Source of the DNA: Mycobacterium parascrofulaceum ATCC BAA-614
GTDB taxonomy: Bacteria; Actinomycetota; Actinomycetes; Mycobacteriales; Mycobacteriaceae
Reading direction: 5' to 3'
NCBI RefSeq assembly: GCF_000164135.1
Contig: NZ_GG770554.1
Location: 505,971-548,568, forward strand
Length of the DNA stretch: 42,598 bases
Positions 33,134-42,458 of the stretch are shown one piece after another. The notes below the pieces were generated by a model. That model ran no database searches and was not told the origin of the DNA. It saw only the letters and a list, made by a program, of their open reading frames with translations. Position 1 is the first letter of the stretch. Each line of letters begins with the position of its first letter. The position numbers and the translations under genes were made by a program.

Positions 33134-34051
33134 CTAGCTCGAGACCGGATATTCGTGATCGAGTTGCAGGTTGACCTGCAACACGTTGACGCAGGGTTCA
33201 CCGAGGAATCCGAGCGTGCGGCCGCTTCGGTTCTGCGCCAACACCTCCCGTATCTGGTCCGGGCTGACATGCCGCGCCTTGGCCACCCGGGCGACCTGCA
33301 GGTCGGCGTAGGCCGGCGAGATGTCCGGGTCGAGCCCGCTGCCGCTGGCGGTGACGGCGTCGGCGGGCACGGTGGGGTCGGCGGGCGCGGCGCCGCGGAT
33401 GGGCACGATCTGGCCGATGGTGTAGTCCTCGCCGTACTTGGCGCACTCGACCCGCACCCCCTCGTAGAGCGGCAGGAACGGCGCCGCCTGGCACGGCTCG
33501 TTGACGCTGACCACCCGGGTGGGGTGGATGACGTTTCCGCGGGCGTCACGGGGTCCGATCACCGACAGGACCGCGCCCACACCGCCGCCGGTGCAGAACG
33601 GCCGCGAGCCGTCCACCCCCTCGAGGCGGCCCACGGCGGCGCTGCGCGAACACACGGTGGTCAGCAGGCTCGGCTTGAAGCCCGCGTCCGCGGCGGACTT
33701 GCCGGCCGCCAGTTGCGCCGGATCGGCGGGCGTGTCGACGATGCTCTCCGGCTCCAGGTTGCTCGCTCCCGACGACAGCGGGTCGTAACCGTTGCCGGCC
33801 ACCGAGGGGCGGCTCTGAAAGTACTGGGGCAGCGGGTTTCCGCCGGAGTCGGTGAACAGCTGACCGATCAGCCGGCTGCCGATCGTCTTCCCGTCGGCGG
33901 CCAGCACCGACCCGTCGGCCTTGTCCCGCAGCCCCGGAACCTGCGCGGCCAGCCAGATCACCAGTGGGTAGGCGACGCCGGTGATCGCGGTGAGCACCAG
34001 CAGCGCGCGCACGGCCGCCCAGTGCACGCGGACGAAATTCGAGAACTTCAT
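33134..34051 (-). CDS. kdpC: Potassium-transporting ATPase subunit KdpC, long form
   Basis: KdpC is the small single-pass subunit that contacts KdpB in the Kdp pump and raises its nucleotide affinity. The core features are present: an N-terminal membrane helix (about 12-36), GSRLIGQLFTD, FQSRPS, YDPLSSGASNLEP, then VTASGSGLDPDISPAYADLQVARVAKAR and GFLGEPCVNVLQVNL at the C-terminus. The length is 305 residues, against about 190 in most bacteria. The excess is a single insertion (about residues 105-225) with four cysteines (C134, C153, C187, C203), facing the outside and possibly disulfide-linked. ATG 34051 lies one base after the kdpB stop. Confidence 0.93.
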   Translation of the reverse strand: MKFSNFVRVHWAAVRALLVLTAITGVAYPLVIWLAAQVPGLRDKADGSVLAADGKTIGSRLIGQLFTDSGGNPLPQYFQSRPSVAGNGYDPLSSGASNLEPESIVDTPADPAQLAAGKSAADAGFKPSLLTTVCSRSAAVGRLEGVDGSRPFCTGGGVGAVLSVIGPRDARGNVIHPTRVVSVNEPCQAAPFLPLYEGVRVECAKYGEDYTIGQIVPIRGAAPADPTVPADAVTASGSGLDPDISPAYADLQVARVAKARHVSPDQIREVLAQNRSGRTLGFLGEPCVNVLQVNLQLDHEYPVSS

Positions 34052-34052
34052 G

Positions 34053-36203
34053 TCAGGACATCCCGGGGACGAATTGGACGACGAGGTCGATCGCCTTGAT
34101 GCCGACGAACGGGGCCACGATGCCGCCCAGGCCATAGACATACAGGTTGCGACTCAACAACTTTGACGCGCTGCTCGGCGTGTAGCGCACGCCGCGCAGC
34201 GACAACGGGATCAGCGCCACGATGATGATCGCGTTGAAGATCACCGCCGACAGGATCGCCGACTGCGGGCTGTGCAGCCGCATGACGTTGATCGTGTCCA
34301 GCCCCGGGAACAGCGCGACGAACATCGCCGGGATGATCGCAAAGTACTTGGCGATGTCGTTGGCGATCGAGAACGTGGTCAACGCGCCGCGGGTGATCAG
34401 CAACTGCTTGCCGATCTCGACGATCTCGATCAGCTTGGTGGGGTCGGAGTCGAGGTCGACCATGTTGCCCGCCTCTTTGGCGGCCGACGTCCCGGTGTTC
34501 ATCGCCACGCCCACGTCGGCCTGAGCCAGGGCGGGGGCGTCGTTGGTGCCGTCGCCGGTCATCGCGACCAGCTTGCCGCCCTCCTGCTCCCGCTTGATCA
34601 GCTCGAGTTTGTCCTCGGGGGTTGCCTCGGCGAGGAAGTCGTCGACGCCGGCCTCGTCGGCAATCGCCTTGGCGGTCAACGGGTTGTCGCCGGTGATCAT
34701 CACCGTCCGGATGCCCATCCTGCGCATCTCGTCGAACCGATCACGCATGCCCTGCTTGACGACGTCCTTGAGGTGGATGACCCCCAACACCGCCGCTTCG
34801 CCGTCGCGGGTTTCCCCGACGACCAGCGGGGTGCCGCCGCCGGCGGAGATGCCGTCGACGAGCTCGCCGAGCTGTTGCGGAACCTTACCGCCCTGGCCGC
34901 GCACCCATTCCGCGACGGAGCTGGCCGCGCCCTTGCGCAGCTGGTGGCCGTCAAGATCCACTCCCGACATCCGCGTCGCGGCGGAGAACTCCACCCAGTG
35001 GGCGTGGGTGAGCTCGCCCGGCGTGCGGGCGCGCAGCCCGAAGTGTTGCTTGGCGTAGACGACGATGGAGCGTCCCTCCGGTGTTTCGTCGGCGAGGCTG
35101 GACAGCTGCGCGGCGTCGGCCAGTTGCTCGTCGGAGACCCCGTCGAGGGGGACGAAGGCCGCGGCCTGCCGGTTACCCAGGGTGATGGTCCCCGTCTTGT
35201 CGAGCAGCAGCGTGTTCACGTCACCGGCGGCCTCGACCGCGCGCCCGGACATCGCCAGCACGTTGCGTTGCACCAGCCGGTCCATGCGGGCGATGCCGAT
35301 CGCGGACAGCAGCGCGCCGATGGTCGTCGGGATCAGGCAGACCAGCAGCGACACCATCACGATGCCGGTGACCCCGTTTGCGTTGAGCGCCTGGGTATCC
35401 GGCACCCCGGGATTGTTCATCTTCGAGTAGATCGCCAGCGGCTGCAGGGTCGCGACGGCGAAGACGAAGATGATCGTCAACGCGGCCAGCAGGATGTTGA
35501 GCGCGATCTCGTTCGGGGTCTTCTGCCGGTTGGCGCCCTCGACGAGCGCGATCATCCGGTCGATGAAGCTCTCGCCGGGCTTCTGGGTGATCCGCACGAC
35601 GATCCGGTCGCTCAGCACGGTGGTGCCGCCGGTGACCGCCGAACGGTCACCACCGGACTCGCGAATCACCGGCGCCGATTCACCGGTGATGGCCGACTCG
35701 TCCACCGACGCAATGCCTTCGACGACGTCGCCATCCCCGGGTATCACCTGGCCGGCCTCCACCACCACGATGTCGCCCTGCTGCAGGAGCGGCGCCGCGA
35801 CCTGCTCCTCGACGGCGGGCGCGCCCGGGGACCAGTCCCTGAGCCGCCGGGCCAGGGTCTGGGTTTTGGCCCGGCGCAGGGTTTCGGCCTGGGCCTTGCC
35901 GCGGCCTTCGGCCACCGCCTCGGCGAGGTTCGCGAAAAGCACCGTGAGCCATAGCCAGGTCACGATCAACCACGCGAACCAGGTCGGGTTGATCAGGGCC
36001 AGCGCGGTGGCCCAGGTGGCGCCGATTTCGACGATGAACATCACCGGGTTGCGCCACAGCGTGCGCGGGTCGAGCTTGCGCAGCGCGTCCGGCGTCGCGG
36101 TCCAGAGCATCTTCGGGTCCAGCAAACCCCCTTGCACCCGTTTGCTGTTCGCGTGGCCGGCGGGTTGCGACTGCTCGGCCGAATCGACGGTGGGCGCGGT
36201 CAT
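34053..36203 (-). CDS. kdpB: Potassium-transporting P-type ATPase KdpB
   Basis: This is the catalytic P1A-type ATPase subunit of 716 residues, which hydrolyses ATP to drive potassium through KdpA. The phosphorylated aspartate D335 lies in DKTGTI and the actuator motif TGES spans 173-176. CLIPTT (289-294), [19 protein letters not shown] and [13 protein letters not shown] complete the catalytic set. In E. coli the equivalent TGES serine is phosphorylated to switch the pump off, and here S176 is conserved. The N-terminal ~45 residues are a soluble tail. The ATG at 36203 shares one base with the kdpA stop (TGATG), so translation is coupled. Confidence 0.97.
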   Translation of the reverse strand: MTAPTVDSAEQSQPAGHANSKRVQGGLLDPKMLWTATPDALRKLDPRTLWRNPVMFIVEIGATWATALALINPTWFAWLIVTWLWLTVLFANLAEAVAEGRGKAQAETLRRAKTQTLARRLRDWSPGAPAVEEQVAAPLLQQGDIVVVEAGQVIPGDGDVVEGIASVDESAITGESAPVIRESGGDRSAVTGGTTVLSDRIVVRITQKPGESFIDRMIALVEGANRQKTPNEIALNILLAALTIIFVFAVATLQPLAIYSKMNNPGVPDTQALNANGVTGIVMVSLLVCLIPTTIGALLSAIGIARMDRLVQRNVLAMSGRAVEAAGDVNTLLLDKTGTITLGNRQAAAFVPLDGVSDEQLADAAQLSSLADETPEGRSIVVYAKQHFGLRARTPGELTHAHWVEFSAATRMSGVDLDGHQLRKGAASSVAEWVRGQGGKVPQQLGELVDGISAGGGTPLVVGETRDGEAAVLGVIHLKDVVKQGMRDRFDEMRRMGIRTVMITGDNPLTAKAIADEAGVDDFLAEATPEDKLELIKREQEGGKLVAMTGDGTNDAPALAQADVGVAMNTGTSAAKEAGNMVDLDSDPTKLIEIVEIGKQLLITRGALTTFSIANDIAKYFAIIPAMFVALFPGLDTINVMRLHSPQSAILSAVIFNAIIIVALIPLSLRGVRYTPSSASKLLSRNLYVYGLGGIVAPFVGIKAIDLVVQFVPGMS

Positions 36204-37873
36204 CAATGGATTCCTTCGGCGAGGGGCCCGAGCGCGAGCATGGGCAGGAAGGTCAGGGCGACCAGGATCAAGGTCACCCCGGCGACCATTCCGACGAACT
36301 GCGGCCGGTGGGTGGGCAGGGTGCCCGCCGAATCCGGGGTGGCGCCCTGCCTGGCCAGCGAGCCGGCCAGGGCGAGCACCAGCACGATCGGCAGGAACCT
36401 GCCGAAGACCATGGCCAGGCCGAGCGCGGTGTTGTACCAGTTGGTGTTGACGCTGATTCCGGCGAAGGCCGACCCGTTGTTGTTGGCCGCGGAGGTGAAG
36501 GCGTACAGGACCTCCGACAGGCCGTGCGGACCGGTGTTCAGCATGCCGGCACGTTCGCCCGGCAGCGCCATCGCGATCGCCGTCCCGGTCAGCACGATCA
36601 GCGGAGTGACCAGGAAATAGCTTGCGGCGAGCTTGATTTCGCGAGGGTTGATCTTCTTGCCCAGGTACTCCGGGGTGCGGCCGACCATCAGCCCGGCGAC
36701 GAACACGGTGATCACCGCCAGGATCAGCATGCCGTACAGGCCCGAGCCGGTGCCGCCGGGCGCCACCTCGCCGAGCTGCATGTTGAACAGGGCCATCATC
36801 CCGCCGAGGCTGGTGTAGGAGTCGTGGAAGGAGTCGACGGCTCCGGTGGAGGTGAGCGTCGTCGAGTCGGCGAACACCGCGGAGTTGGCGACGCCGAACC
36901 GCTGTTCCACGCCTTCCATCGCCGAGCCGACCGCGGTCGGCACGGTGCCGTGGTGCTGCAACTGGAACCACAACATGAACGTCACGCTCATCGCGTACAG
37001 CGATGCCATCACCGATGCGATCGCATAGCCCTGCTTCTTGCTGCCCACCATGCGCCCGAACGTGCGGGGCAGCGAGAAACTGATCACCAGCAACAGGAAG
37101 ATCTCCAGCCAGTTGGTCCACCTGGTCGGGTTCTCGAACGGGTGGGCGGAGTTCGCGTTGTAGAACCCGCCGCCGTTGGTGCCCAGCTCCTTGATGGCTT
37201 CCTGGCTGGCCACCGGGCCGCCGGTGACCGTCTGCTGCGCCCCGTTGAGGCCGGTGACGACCTGGTCGTTCAGGTGGAAGTTCTGAATCGCTCCGCCCGC
37301 AACCAGCAGGAGCGCACCCAAAGTCGCGATGGGCAGCAGGATCCGCAGCGTGCCCCGCACCAGGTCGACCCAGAAGTTCCCCAGCTCGCCCGTGCGCGTG
37401 CGGGCGAACCCGCGCACCAGCGCGATCGCCACCGCCATGCCGACGGCGGCGGAGACGAAGTTCTGCACCGCGAGCCCGGCCATCTGCACGAGGTGGCCCT
37501 GTGTGGATTCACCCGAATAGGCCTGCCAGTTGGTGTTCGTGACGAAGCTGACCGCGGTGTTCCACGCCAGGCCGGGCGTCATCGTGGTGGCCGGGTCGTG
37601 CAGATGCAGCGGCAGCCTGCCCTGCACGAGCTGGAAGAAGAACAGGAACAGGATGCTGATCGACGAGAACGCCAATACGCTGCGGGCGTAGGCCCCCCAC
37701 GTCTGTTCGGAGCGGGAATCGACACCGATCAGCCGATAGATCGCGCGCTCGACGTACGAGTCCGTCTCGGACGTGTAGACCCGGTGCATGTAGTCGCCCA
37801 AGGGCACATGCACCGCCACGAGTGCGACGACGAGAACCGCGAGAAACAGCACCCCCGCCGCTGCCGTGCTCAC
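36203..37873 (-). CDS. kdpA: Potassium-transporting ATPase subunit KdpA
   Basis: KdpA is the potassium-selective channel-like subunit of the Kdp pump, with 556 residues and about ten membrane helices. The four selectivity-filter loops are visible in order: [46 protein letters not shown] and [15 protein letters not shown]. The GTG start at 37873 overlaps the kdpF stop by one base (TAGTG). It is standard in length and fully intact. Confidence 0.96.
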   Translation of the reverse strand: MSTAAAGVLFLAVLVVALVAVHVPLGDYMHRVYTSETDSYVERAIYRLIGVDSRSEQTWGAYARSVLAFSSISILFLFFFQLVQGRLPLHLHDPATTMTPGLAWNTAVSFVTNTNWQAYSGESTQGHLVQMAGLAVQNFVSAAVGMAVAIALVRGFARTRTGELGNFWVDLVRGTLRILLPIATLGALLLVAGGAIQNFHLNDQVVTGLNGAQQTVTGGPVASQEAIKELGTNGGGFYNANSAHPFENPTRWTNWLEIFLLLVISFSLPRTFGRMVGSKKQGYAIASVMASLYAMSVTFMLWFQLQHHGTVPTAVGSAMEGVEQRFGVANSAVFADSTTLTSTGAVDSFHDSYTSLGGMMALFNMQLGEVAPGGTGSGLYGMLILAVITVFVAGLMVGRTPEYLGKKINPREIKLAASYFLVTPLIVLTGTAIAMALPGERAGMLNTGPHGLSEVLYAFTSAANNNGSAFAGISVNTNWYNTALGLAMVFGRFLPIVLVLALAGSLARQGATPDSAGTLPTHRPQFVGMVAGVTLILVALTFLPMLALGPLAEGIH

Positions 37874-37962
37874 TAGAACCGCTCCGGGAACAGCAGCGCG
37901 CAGCCGAGAAACAGCGCGAGCAGGACGGAAAGCACCAAACCGACGATGTTTTCGTAGCTCAC
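37873..37962 (-). CDS. kdpF: Potassium-transporting ATPase subunit KdpF
   Basis: This is a 29-residue single-helix peptide that stabilises the KdpABC complex as a lipid-like subunit. It reads GTG-start [20 protein letters not shown], then a short hydrophobic stretch ending LLFPERF and TAG. The length and the C-terminal PE(R/K)F ending are the family signature. The stop shares a base with the kdpA start, and the start overlaps the stop of the upstream microprotein in a GTGA junction. Confidence 0.93.
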   Translation of the reverse strand: MSYENIVGLVLSVLLALFLGCALLFPERF

Positions 37963-38042
37963 AGCCGCTCGACCAGCTTCTGCACCATGCCCAGGACGGC
38001 GAACACGCCCACCGTGAGAACGACGAACGCCACTATGCCCAT
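37959..38042 (-). CDS. Candidate 27-residue membrane microprotein heading the kdp operon
   Basis: ATG 38042 opens a 27-codon frame beginning [18 protein letters not shown] and ending MVQKLVERL then TGA. It has one predicted membrane helix followed by a short amphipathic basic/acidic tail, a plausible membrane peptide. Its TGA overlaps the kdpF GTG in the four-base GTGA junction seen elsewhere in this chromosome, and the neighbouring kdp genes are also tightly coupled. I recognise no family. It could be an extra accessory peptide of the Kdp pump, or a leader peptide controlling kdpF translation. Confidence 0.65.
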   Translation of the reverse strand: MGIVAFVVLTVGVFAVLGMVQKLVERL

Positions 38043-38129
38043 CTCGAGCCCATCCTGTCTCCGGTCACGTGCATGCGAAAAGGCCCATCGAGCCAGCGGC
38101 GGCGCCGTCTCGGAGGCAAGGTCAGCTTG

Positions 38130-38212
38130 AAATTAGCTGGCGTGCCGGTGCCAGGACCGTTGGTTGACGCTTTCCTAACGGGGCCGCGCGGCGCATTTAC
38201 GGTTTCTTAACG
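38130..38212 (-). promoter_or_regulatory. kdp promoter region with two 14-base direct repeats
   Basis: ACGCTTTCCTAACG (38167-38180) and ACGGTTTCTTAACG (38199-38212) agree at 12 of 14 bases and are 32 bases apart, about three helical turns. Downstream on the transcribed minus strand, TAATTT (38135-38130) can be a -10 element, and the expected -35 position has no consensus. Activator sites upstream of a weak -35 are what a KdpE-dependent promoter should look like. The distal repeat runs into the trcS stop codon. Confidence 0.45.
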
Positions 38213-39754
38213 CCCCGGCGCACGGGGTTGTCCGGCGTCGACGCCGGGCCCGTCGATCATCGGCATCCGGACCCGGAAAACCGTTCTCTCATCGCTGGAT
38301 TCGGCGGTGACCGAGCCGTGGTGGGCCTTGACGATCGAATTGACGATCGCCAGGCCCAGTCCGGTGCCCGTGCCGTTGAGCCTCGAGTTGTCCGCGCGGG
38401 CGAACCGCTCGAACAGACGGGGGAGAAGTGCGGGGTCGATGCCCGGGCCGTCGTCGGCGACCGTGAGTTCCACCCAGGGCGCGTCGGGACCGTCGCGGTG
38501 GCAGGTGATTCCGGTGGTGACGGTGACCCCGGGCGGGTTGTGCACCCAGGCGTTGTTGAGCAGGTTGCTGACCAGTTGGTGTAGCCGGTCCTGGTCGCCG
38601 CGGACCCACACCGGCTCGTCGGGCAGGTCCTTCACCCAGTGGTGCGTCGGCGCCGCGACCGCCGCGTCGTTCACGGCGTTGACGACGAGCTCGGCCAGGT
38701 CGACGTCTTCGCTCTGCAGGTCCTGCCCTTCGCCCAGCCGGGACAGCAGCAGCAGCTCGTCCACCAGCAGCGCCATCCGCCGCGCCTCGGATTCGATGCG
38801 GGCCAGCGCGTATTCGGTCGTCGGCGGCAATTCGGAGCTGTCCTGGCGGGTGAGTTCGGCGTATCCCTGGATCGCCGCCAACGGGGTTCGCAGCTCGTGG
38901 CTGGCGTCGGTGATGAACTGCCGCATCCGCAGATCGGATTCGGCGCGCTGCGCCAGGGCGCTATCGACGTTGTCCAGCAACCGGTTCAGGGTGTGGCCGA
39001 CGATGCCCACCTCGTTCTGCTGGTTGGTGTCCCGCGGCCGCACCCGGACGCTGATCCGGTGGTCGTCGTCGGTGAGCGGCATCGCGGCGACCTCCGCCGC
39101 AATACCGGCCAGCCGGCGCAACGGTCGAAGGGTGTAGCCGACCACCCACACGGTGAGCCCGGCGGTGATCACCAAGGCCGCCGCGATGAGCAGGGTGGTG
39201 GTGACCTGCTTGCGGGCGATGATGCGGTCGGCGAGGTTCAGCGACACCCCGGCGATCAGCACGTCGGATCCGTTGACATGGCTCTTGACCCGGTAGAACC
39301 CGAGGCTGCCCAGATTTTCGGTCCGCGGCCGGCCGTCGGTCCAGGACTGCGCTTCGATGGTGTGGACCACGTCGGCGGGCGCCGGCCGCGCCTCGGCTTC
39401 GGAGAAGACCGCGGACCCGATGACGGCGCCGTCGCGCAAAACCACGATGAGGTTGCCCGGCGTTTGATCGGTGAACTGCAACATCGCCCGGCCCAGCGGC
39501 TTGGCGTCGGCATCCGGATTGGGTTCGCCGGTGCGGAATTTCAGGTATGAATTGCCCAGCGCGTCCAGGGACTCGGCGACGTCGGCGTCGCTCATCGCGG
39601 TGACGTAGCCGCGCAGGCTGAGCACGGAGACGAATCCGACCGTCATCAACACCACGCTGACCACGGCCAGTACGCCCAACAACAGTTGGCGGCGCAGCGA
39701 ACGGGGTAGCCACCGCGGGAGATCCCCGGACAGGGCGTCCCGGTCCCGGGTCAT
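38207..39754 (-). CDS. trcS: Sensor histidine kinase TrcS
   Basis: This membrane histidine kinase of 515 residues partners TrcR. Helix 1 (about 22-46) and helix 2 (about 185-207) flank an extracytoplasmic sensor domain of roughly 140 residues. HAMP follows (LRPLRRLAGIAAEVA), then the dimerisation helix with phospho-histidine H286 (TDASHELRTPLAA), and the ATPase core with N box NLLNNAWVHNP, DDGPGIDP and GTGLGLAIV. The signal is unknown. ATG 39754 overlaps the trcR stop (ATGA). Confidence 0.93.
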   Translation of the reverse strand: MTRDRDALSGDLPRWLPRSLRRQLLLGVLAVVSVVLMTVGFVSVLSLRGYVTAMSDADVAESLDALGNSYLKFRTGEPNPDADAKPLGRAMLQFTDQTPGNLIVVLRDGAVIGSAVFSEAEARPAPADVVHTIEAQSWTDGRPRTENLGSLGFYRVKSHVNGSDVLIAGVSLNLADRIIARKQVTTTLLIAAALVITAGLTVWVVGYTLRPLRRLAGIAAEVAAMPLTDDDHRISVRVRPRDTNQQNEVGIVGHTLNRLLDNVDSALAQRAESDLRMRQFITDASHELRTPLAAIQGYAELTRQDSSELPPTTEYALARIESEARRMALLVDELLLLSRLGEGQDLQSEDVDLAELVVNAVNDAAVAAPTHHWVKDLPDEPVWVRGDQDRLHQLVSNLLNNAWVHNPPGVTVTTGITCHRDGPDAPWVELTVADDGPGIDPALLPRLFERFARADNSRLNGTGTGLGLAIVNSIVKAHHGSVTAESSDERTVFRVRMPMIDGPGVDAGQPRAPGR

Positions 39755-40524
39755 TCCGGGGGCCGCAGCATGTATCCCACACCGCGCACGGTGTGAATCA
39801 TCGGTTCCCGCCCCGAGTCGATCTTCTTCCTCAGGTAGGAGATGTAGAGGTCCACGATGCTGGTGCGCCCGGCGAAGTCGTAGTTCCAGACGCGGTCGAG
39901 GATTTCGCTGCGGCTCAGCGCGCGGCGGGGGTTGCGCATGAGGAAGCGCAACAGTTCGAACTCGGTCGAGGAAAGCGAGATCGGCGTGCCGTCGCGGGTG
40001 ACCTCGCGGCTGGCGGTGTCCAGGCGAAGATCGCCGACTTTGAGGGTTTCGTCGGCGGGCGGCGTCTGCTGGCCCGAGCGGCGCAGCAACCCACGCAACC
40101 GGGCGACGAGCTCCTCGAGGCTGAACGGCTTGGTCATGTAATCGTCGGCGCCGGCGGTCAGGCCGGTGACCCGGTCCATGACCGAGTCCCGCGCGGTCAG
40201 GAACAGGGTGGGGGTGTAGGCATCGGATTGGCGGACGCGCTCCAGGATTCGCAAGCCGTCCACGTCGGGAAGCATGATGTCGAGCACGAGCACGTCCGGA
40301 CTGACCTTGTCGAAGGTGGCCATGGCCTCGCGCCCGTTGTGGGCGATGTCGACGACCCAACCCTCGTAGTGCAGCGCCATCTTCACCAGGTTGGTCAGCG
40401 CCGGCTCGTCATCGACCAGCAGCACCCTGATCGGTGATCCATCAGCGCGGTAGATCCGGGGCAGCTGCCCGAGGATGGCCTGGCGGGGGCGCTGGCCACC
40501 CGCGTAACCCGACATTGCGGTCAT
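39751..40524 (-). CDS. trcR: Response regulator TrcR
   Basis: This OmpR/PhoB-type response regulator has 257 residues. The receiver domain begins after a 30-residue N-terminal extension (acidic pair in LLVDDEP, phospho-acceptor D82 in VLDIMLPD, lysine in DDYMTKPF). The C-terminal winged helix has LSSTEFELLRFLMRNPRRALS and SYLRKKIDSG...TVRGVGYML. In M. tuberculosis TrcR binds AT-rich DNA in its own promoter and represses Rv1057. ATG 40524 is used; a second ATG three codons later is possible. Confidence 0.93.
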   Translation of the reverse strand: MTAMSGYAGGQRPRQAILGQLPRIYRADGSPIRVLLVDDEPALTNLVKMALHYEGWVVDIAHNGREAMATFDKVSPDVLVLDIMLPDVDGLRILERVRQSDAYTPTLFLTARDSVMDRVTGLTAGADDYMTKPFSLEELVARLRGLLRRSGQQTPPADETLKVGDLRLDTASREVTRDGTPISLSSTEFELLRFLMRNPRRALSRSEILDRVWNYDFAGRTSIVDLYISYLRKKIDSGREPMIHTVRGVGYMLRPPE

Positions 40525-41003
40525 TTCCTACATTCTGGCAAGCCACACACCTGACTGTCACGAAGTTCATAGAGAGCTCAAATGTGACGGGGGAGGCGCA
40601 CCGCGTCAAAGGGCATTCAAATATGAGTTTTCTATGTGTCGCTTCGACGGGCCCGGACAGGCACCATTTGCCAAAAGTGCTGCGACGCATGGGCCTCGAG
40701 GTCGCCTGGGCGCGCGATGCCAGGCAGTTTTCCGGGATTTAACCGCAGCAGAACGGATCTGCCGGTTTGCAGGACCCCGAATTGTTACGGACGGCTCTCA
40801 GGGTCCGGTGCCTACGCTCGATGAAGCGGGACGACGGCGTCCCGGCTCCCATCAATCTACGTTCCGTGACGTTACCAAAGTTGTTCGTTTGAAATGGTTT
40901 TCGCCGAAGAGTGCGCGCCGGCACCACCCGCCGCAGCCTCCTCCGGCACGGCTGTCGGCGCCTCGGGCCGGGCCCGACGGGCTCAACTAGCAGAAGGAAA
41001 GTA
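40525..41003. other. 479-base intergenic region between divergent trcR and the PPE gene
   Basis: No gene is supported here. The trcR-proximal part (40525-40640) is clearly AT-richer than the rest of the window and holds an imperfect inverted repeat. The PPE-proximal part contains an AT-rich stretch around 40872-40905 (GTTACCAAAGTTGTTCG) that may hold the PPE promoter. AGAAGGAAAG just before ATG 41004 is a good ribosome binding site. Short open frames on the plus strand have no recognisable protein features. Confidence 0.6.
40568..40636. promoter_or_regulatory. Imperfect inverted repeat in the AT-rich trcR promoter region
   Basis: CATAGAGAGCTCAAAT (40568-40583) and ATATGAGTTTTCTATG (40621-40636) are inverted repeats matching at 13 of 16 positions, with 37 bases between them. 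They lie upstream of trcR in DNA much richer in A and T than its surroundings. Autoregulation by TrcR at an AT-rich site is known for M. tuberculosis, so this is a candidate TrcR site. Confidence 0.4.
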
Positions 41004-42386
41004 ATGGACTTTGGCGCGTTGCCCCCGGAGGTCAACTCCGGTCGCATGTATCTGGGCCCGGGGCCCGCGACGCTGTTGGCCGCCTCGGCGGCCTGGGAGT
41101 CGCTGGCCCTCGAGCTCACCTCGGCCGCCGGCGGGTATGAATCGGTGATTACCACCCTGACCCAGGAGTGGACCGGTCCGACGTCGATGTCGATGGCCGC
41201 CGCGGCGGCGCCGTACGTGGTCTGGCTGCGGGCCACCGCCGAGCTGTGCGAACAGTCGGCGACGCAGGCCACCGCAGCCGCGGCGGCCTACGAAGCCGCG
41301 TACGCGATGACGGTGCCGCCGCCGCTCATCGCGGCCAACCGCAGTCAGCTCATGGCACTGATCGCCACCAACGTCCTGGGACAGAACACGCCGGCGATCA
41401 TGGCCACCGAGGCCCAGTACGGCGAGATGTGGGCCCAGGACGCCACCGCGATGTACACCTACGCCGCCAGCTCGGCTTCCGCGTCGGCCTTCAGCGCCTT
41501 CGCCCCGCCGCCGCAGACGACCAATCCCGCCGGGGTCGCCGGTCAGGCCGGCACGGTGACCCAGGCGACCGGCATTCAGGCGGCCAGCAAAGCCCAGACG
41601 GCGTCGGCGCACCTCATGTCGGTGCCACAGGCCCTGCAGAGTTTGTCCACCCCCGGGTCGTCGTCGAGCACCGGCCTCTCGCAAGCGGCGATAGGCACGG
41701 AGGCCTCACTGGGAACGACGGGGGCTACGACCCCGCTCAGCGCCCTCTCGAGCCTGACCGGCGCGTCGGGCAAGAGCGCCACCAAGAGCGTCAGCACCGG
41801 TGCCGGGGCGGCGTCGGGCCTGGTATCCGCTGTCGGCGGGGCTGCCGGCACCGGCGATGCGGCCGGTTTGTTCTCGGACGTGGCCGGCCTGGGTTCTGAT
41901 GCGGCGGGATTCGGCGCCGACGGCGGCGGTGTCGGTATCGATCTATACGGGCTGGGGCTTGATTATCGAGGCTTGGACCTCGATTACCGGGGTCTGGCCC
42001 TCGACATGGAGGGTGCGGGTTCGATCCTGGGAGCAGAGGGAGTTCCCGGCTTCACCGGCCCGCAAGCTCTGGGTGGTTCTGCCTTGGGGAACATGGGGGC
42101 GCTGGGTGGCCTCGGTGAAGGCGCATCGGCGAGCCTGGGTCAGGGAGGCTCACTTGGGACCCTGTCGGTGCCGCCAGGCTGGGCCAACGCGACGTCGTCG
42201 GTGACACCGCTACCCGCAGCTCTCGACGCCGGCGCCGCGCCGGCCGGGTGGGGCGCGGCGCCGTCGCAAGCCGCCGGGATCTCCAAGCTGCCGCTGGGCG
42301 GGATGGTCGGCCGCGAGTCCGACGGCGCGGTGCACCGGATCGGGTTCCGGCCCTCGCTCATCCCGCGTTCGCCGGTGGCCGGCTGA
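41004..42386 (+). CDS. PPE family protein, SVP subfamily
   Basis: This mycobacteria-specific PPE protein of 460 residues is probably exported by a type VII system (ESX-5) with a PE partner. The N-terminal PPE domain (about 1-175) begins [20 protein letters not shown], has the WxG-type turn EWTGPTS, and ends in an Ala/Ser-rich helix ([14 protein letters not shown]). The middle is low-complexity Gly/Ala/Ser with a tandem unit (LDYRG repeated around residues 316-327). The C-terminal motif [13 protein letters not shown] is the Gxx-SVPxxW signature of the PPE-SVP subfamily. The ATG follows AGAAGGAAAG. No PE gene precedes it in this window, so its partner is elsewhere. Confidence 0.94.
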   Translation: MDFGALPPEVNSGRMYLGPGPATLLAASAAWESLALELTSAAGGYESVITTLTQEWTGPTSMSMAAAAAPYVVWLRATAELCEQSATQATAAAAAYEAAYAMTVPPPLIAANRSQLMALIATNVLGQNTPAIMATEAQYGEMWAQDATAMYTYAASSASASAFSAFAPPPQTTNPAGVAGQAGTVTQATGIQAASKAQTASAHLMSVPQALQSLSTPGSSSSTGLSQAAIGTEASLGTTGATTPLSALSSLTGASGKSATKSVSTGAGAASGLVSAVGGAAGTGDAAGLFSDVAGLGSDAAGFGADGGGVGIDLYGLGLDYRGLDLDYRGLALDMEGAGSILGAEGVPGFTGPQALGGSALGNMGALGGLGEGASASLGQGGSLGTLSVPPGWANATSSVTPLPAALDAGAAPAGWGAAPSQAAGISKLPLGGMVGRESDGAVHRIGFRPSLIPRSPVAG

Positions 42387-42409
42387 ACCCCTGGCCGGCC
42401 CGAACCCAA

Positions 42410-42441
42410 AAGGGCCCGCACACCGTGGTGTGCGGGCCCTT
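42410..42441. terminator. Strong hairpin terminator between convergent PPE and esx genes
   Basis: AAGGGCCCGCACACC (42410-42424) and GGTGTGCGGGCCCTT (42427-42441) are perfect inverted repeats, effectively a 13-14 base-pair stem with a four- to six-base loop. On the minus strand it is followed by a TTTT run, so it best terminates the esx transcript. It lies 23 bases after the PPE stop and may serve both genes. Confidence 0.8.
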
Positions 42442-42458
42442 CGAGTGGAGACGCGGTG

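Noticed and set aside
34272..37876. Long plus-strand frames opposite kdpB and kdpA (560 and 556 codons)
   Set aside because: kdpA and kdpB are intact on the minus strand. The plus frames are His/Asp/Arg-rich artefacts.
40434..40742. 102-codon plus-strand frame in the trcR upstream region
   Set aside because: It starts inside trcR on the opposite strand, crosses the AT-rich promoter, has no ribosome binding site and shows no protein features.
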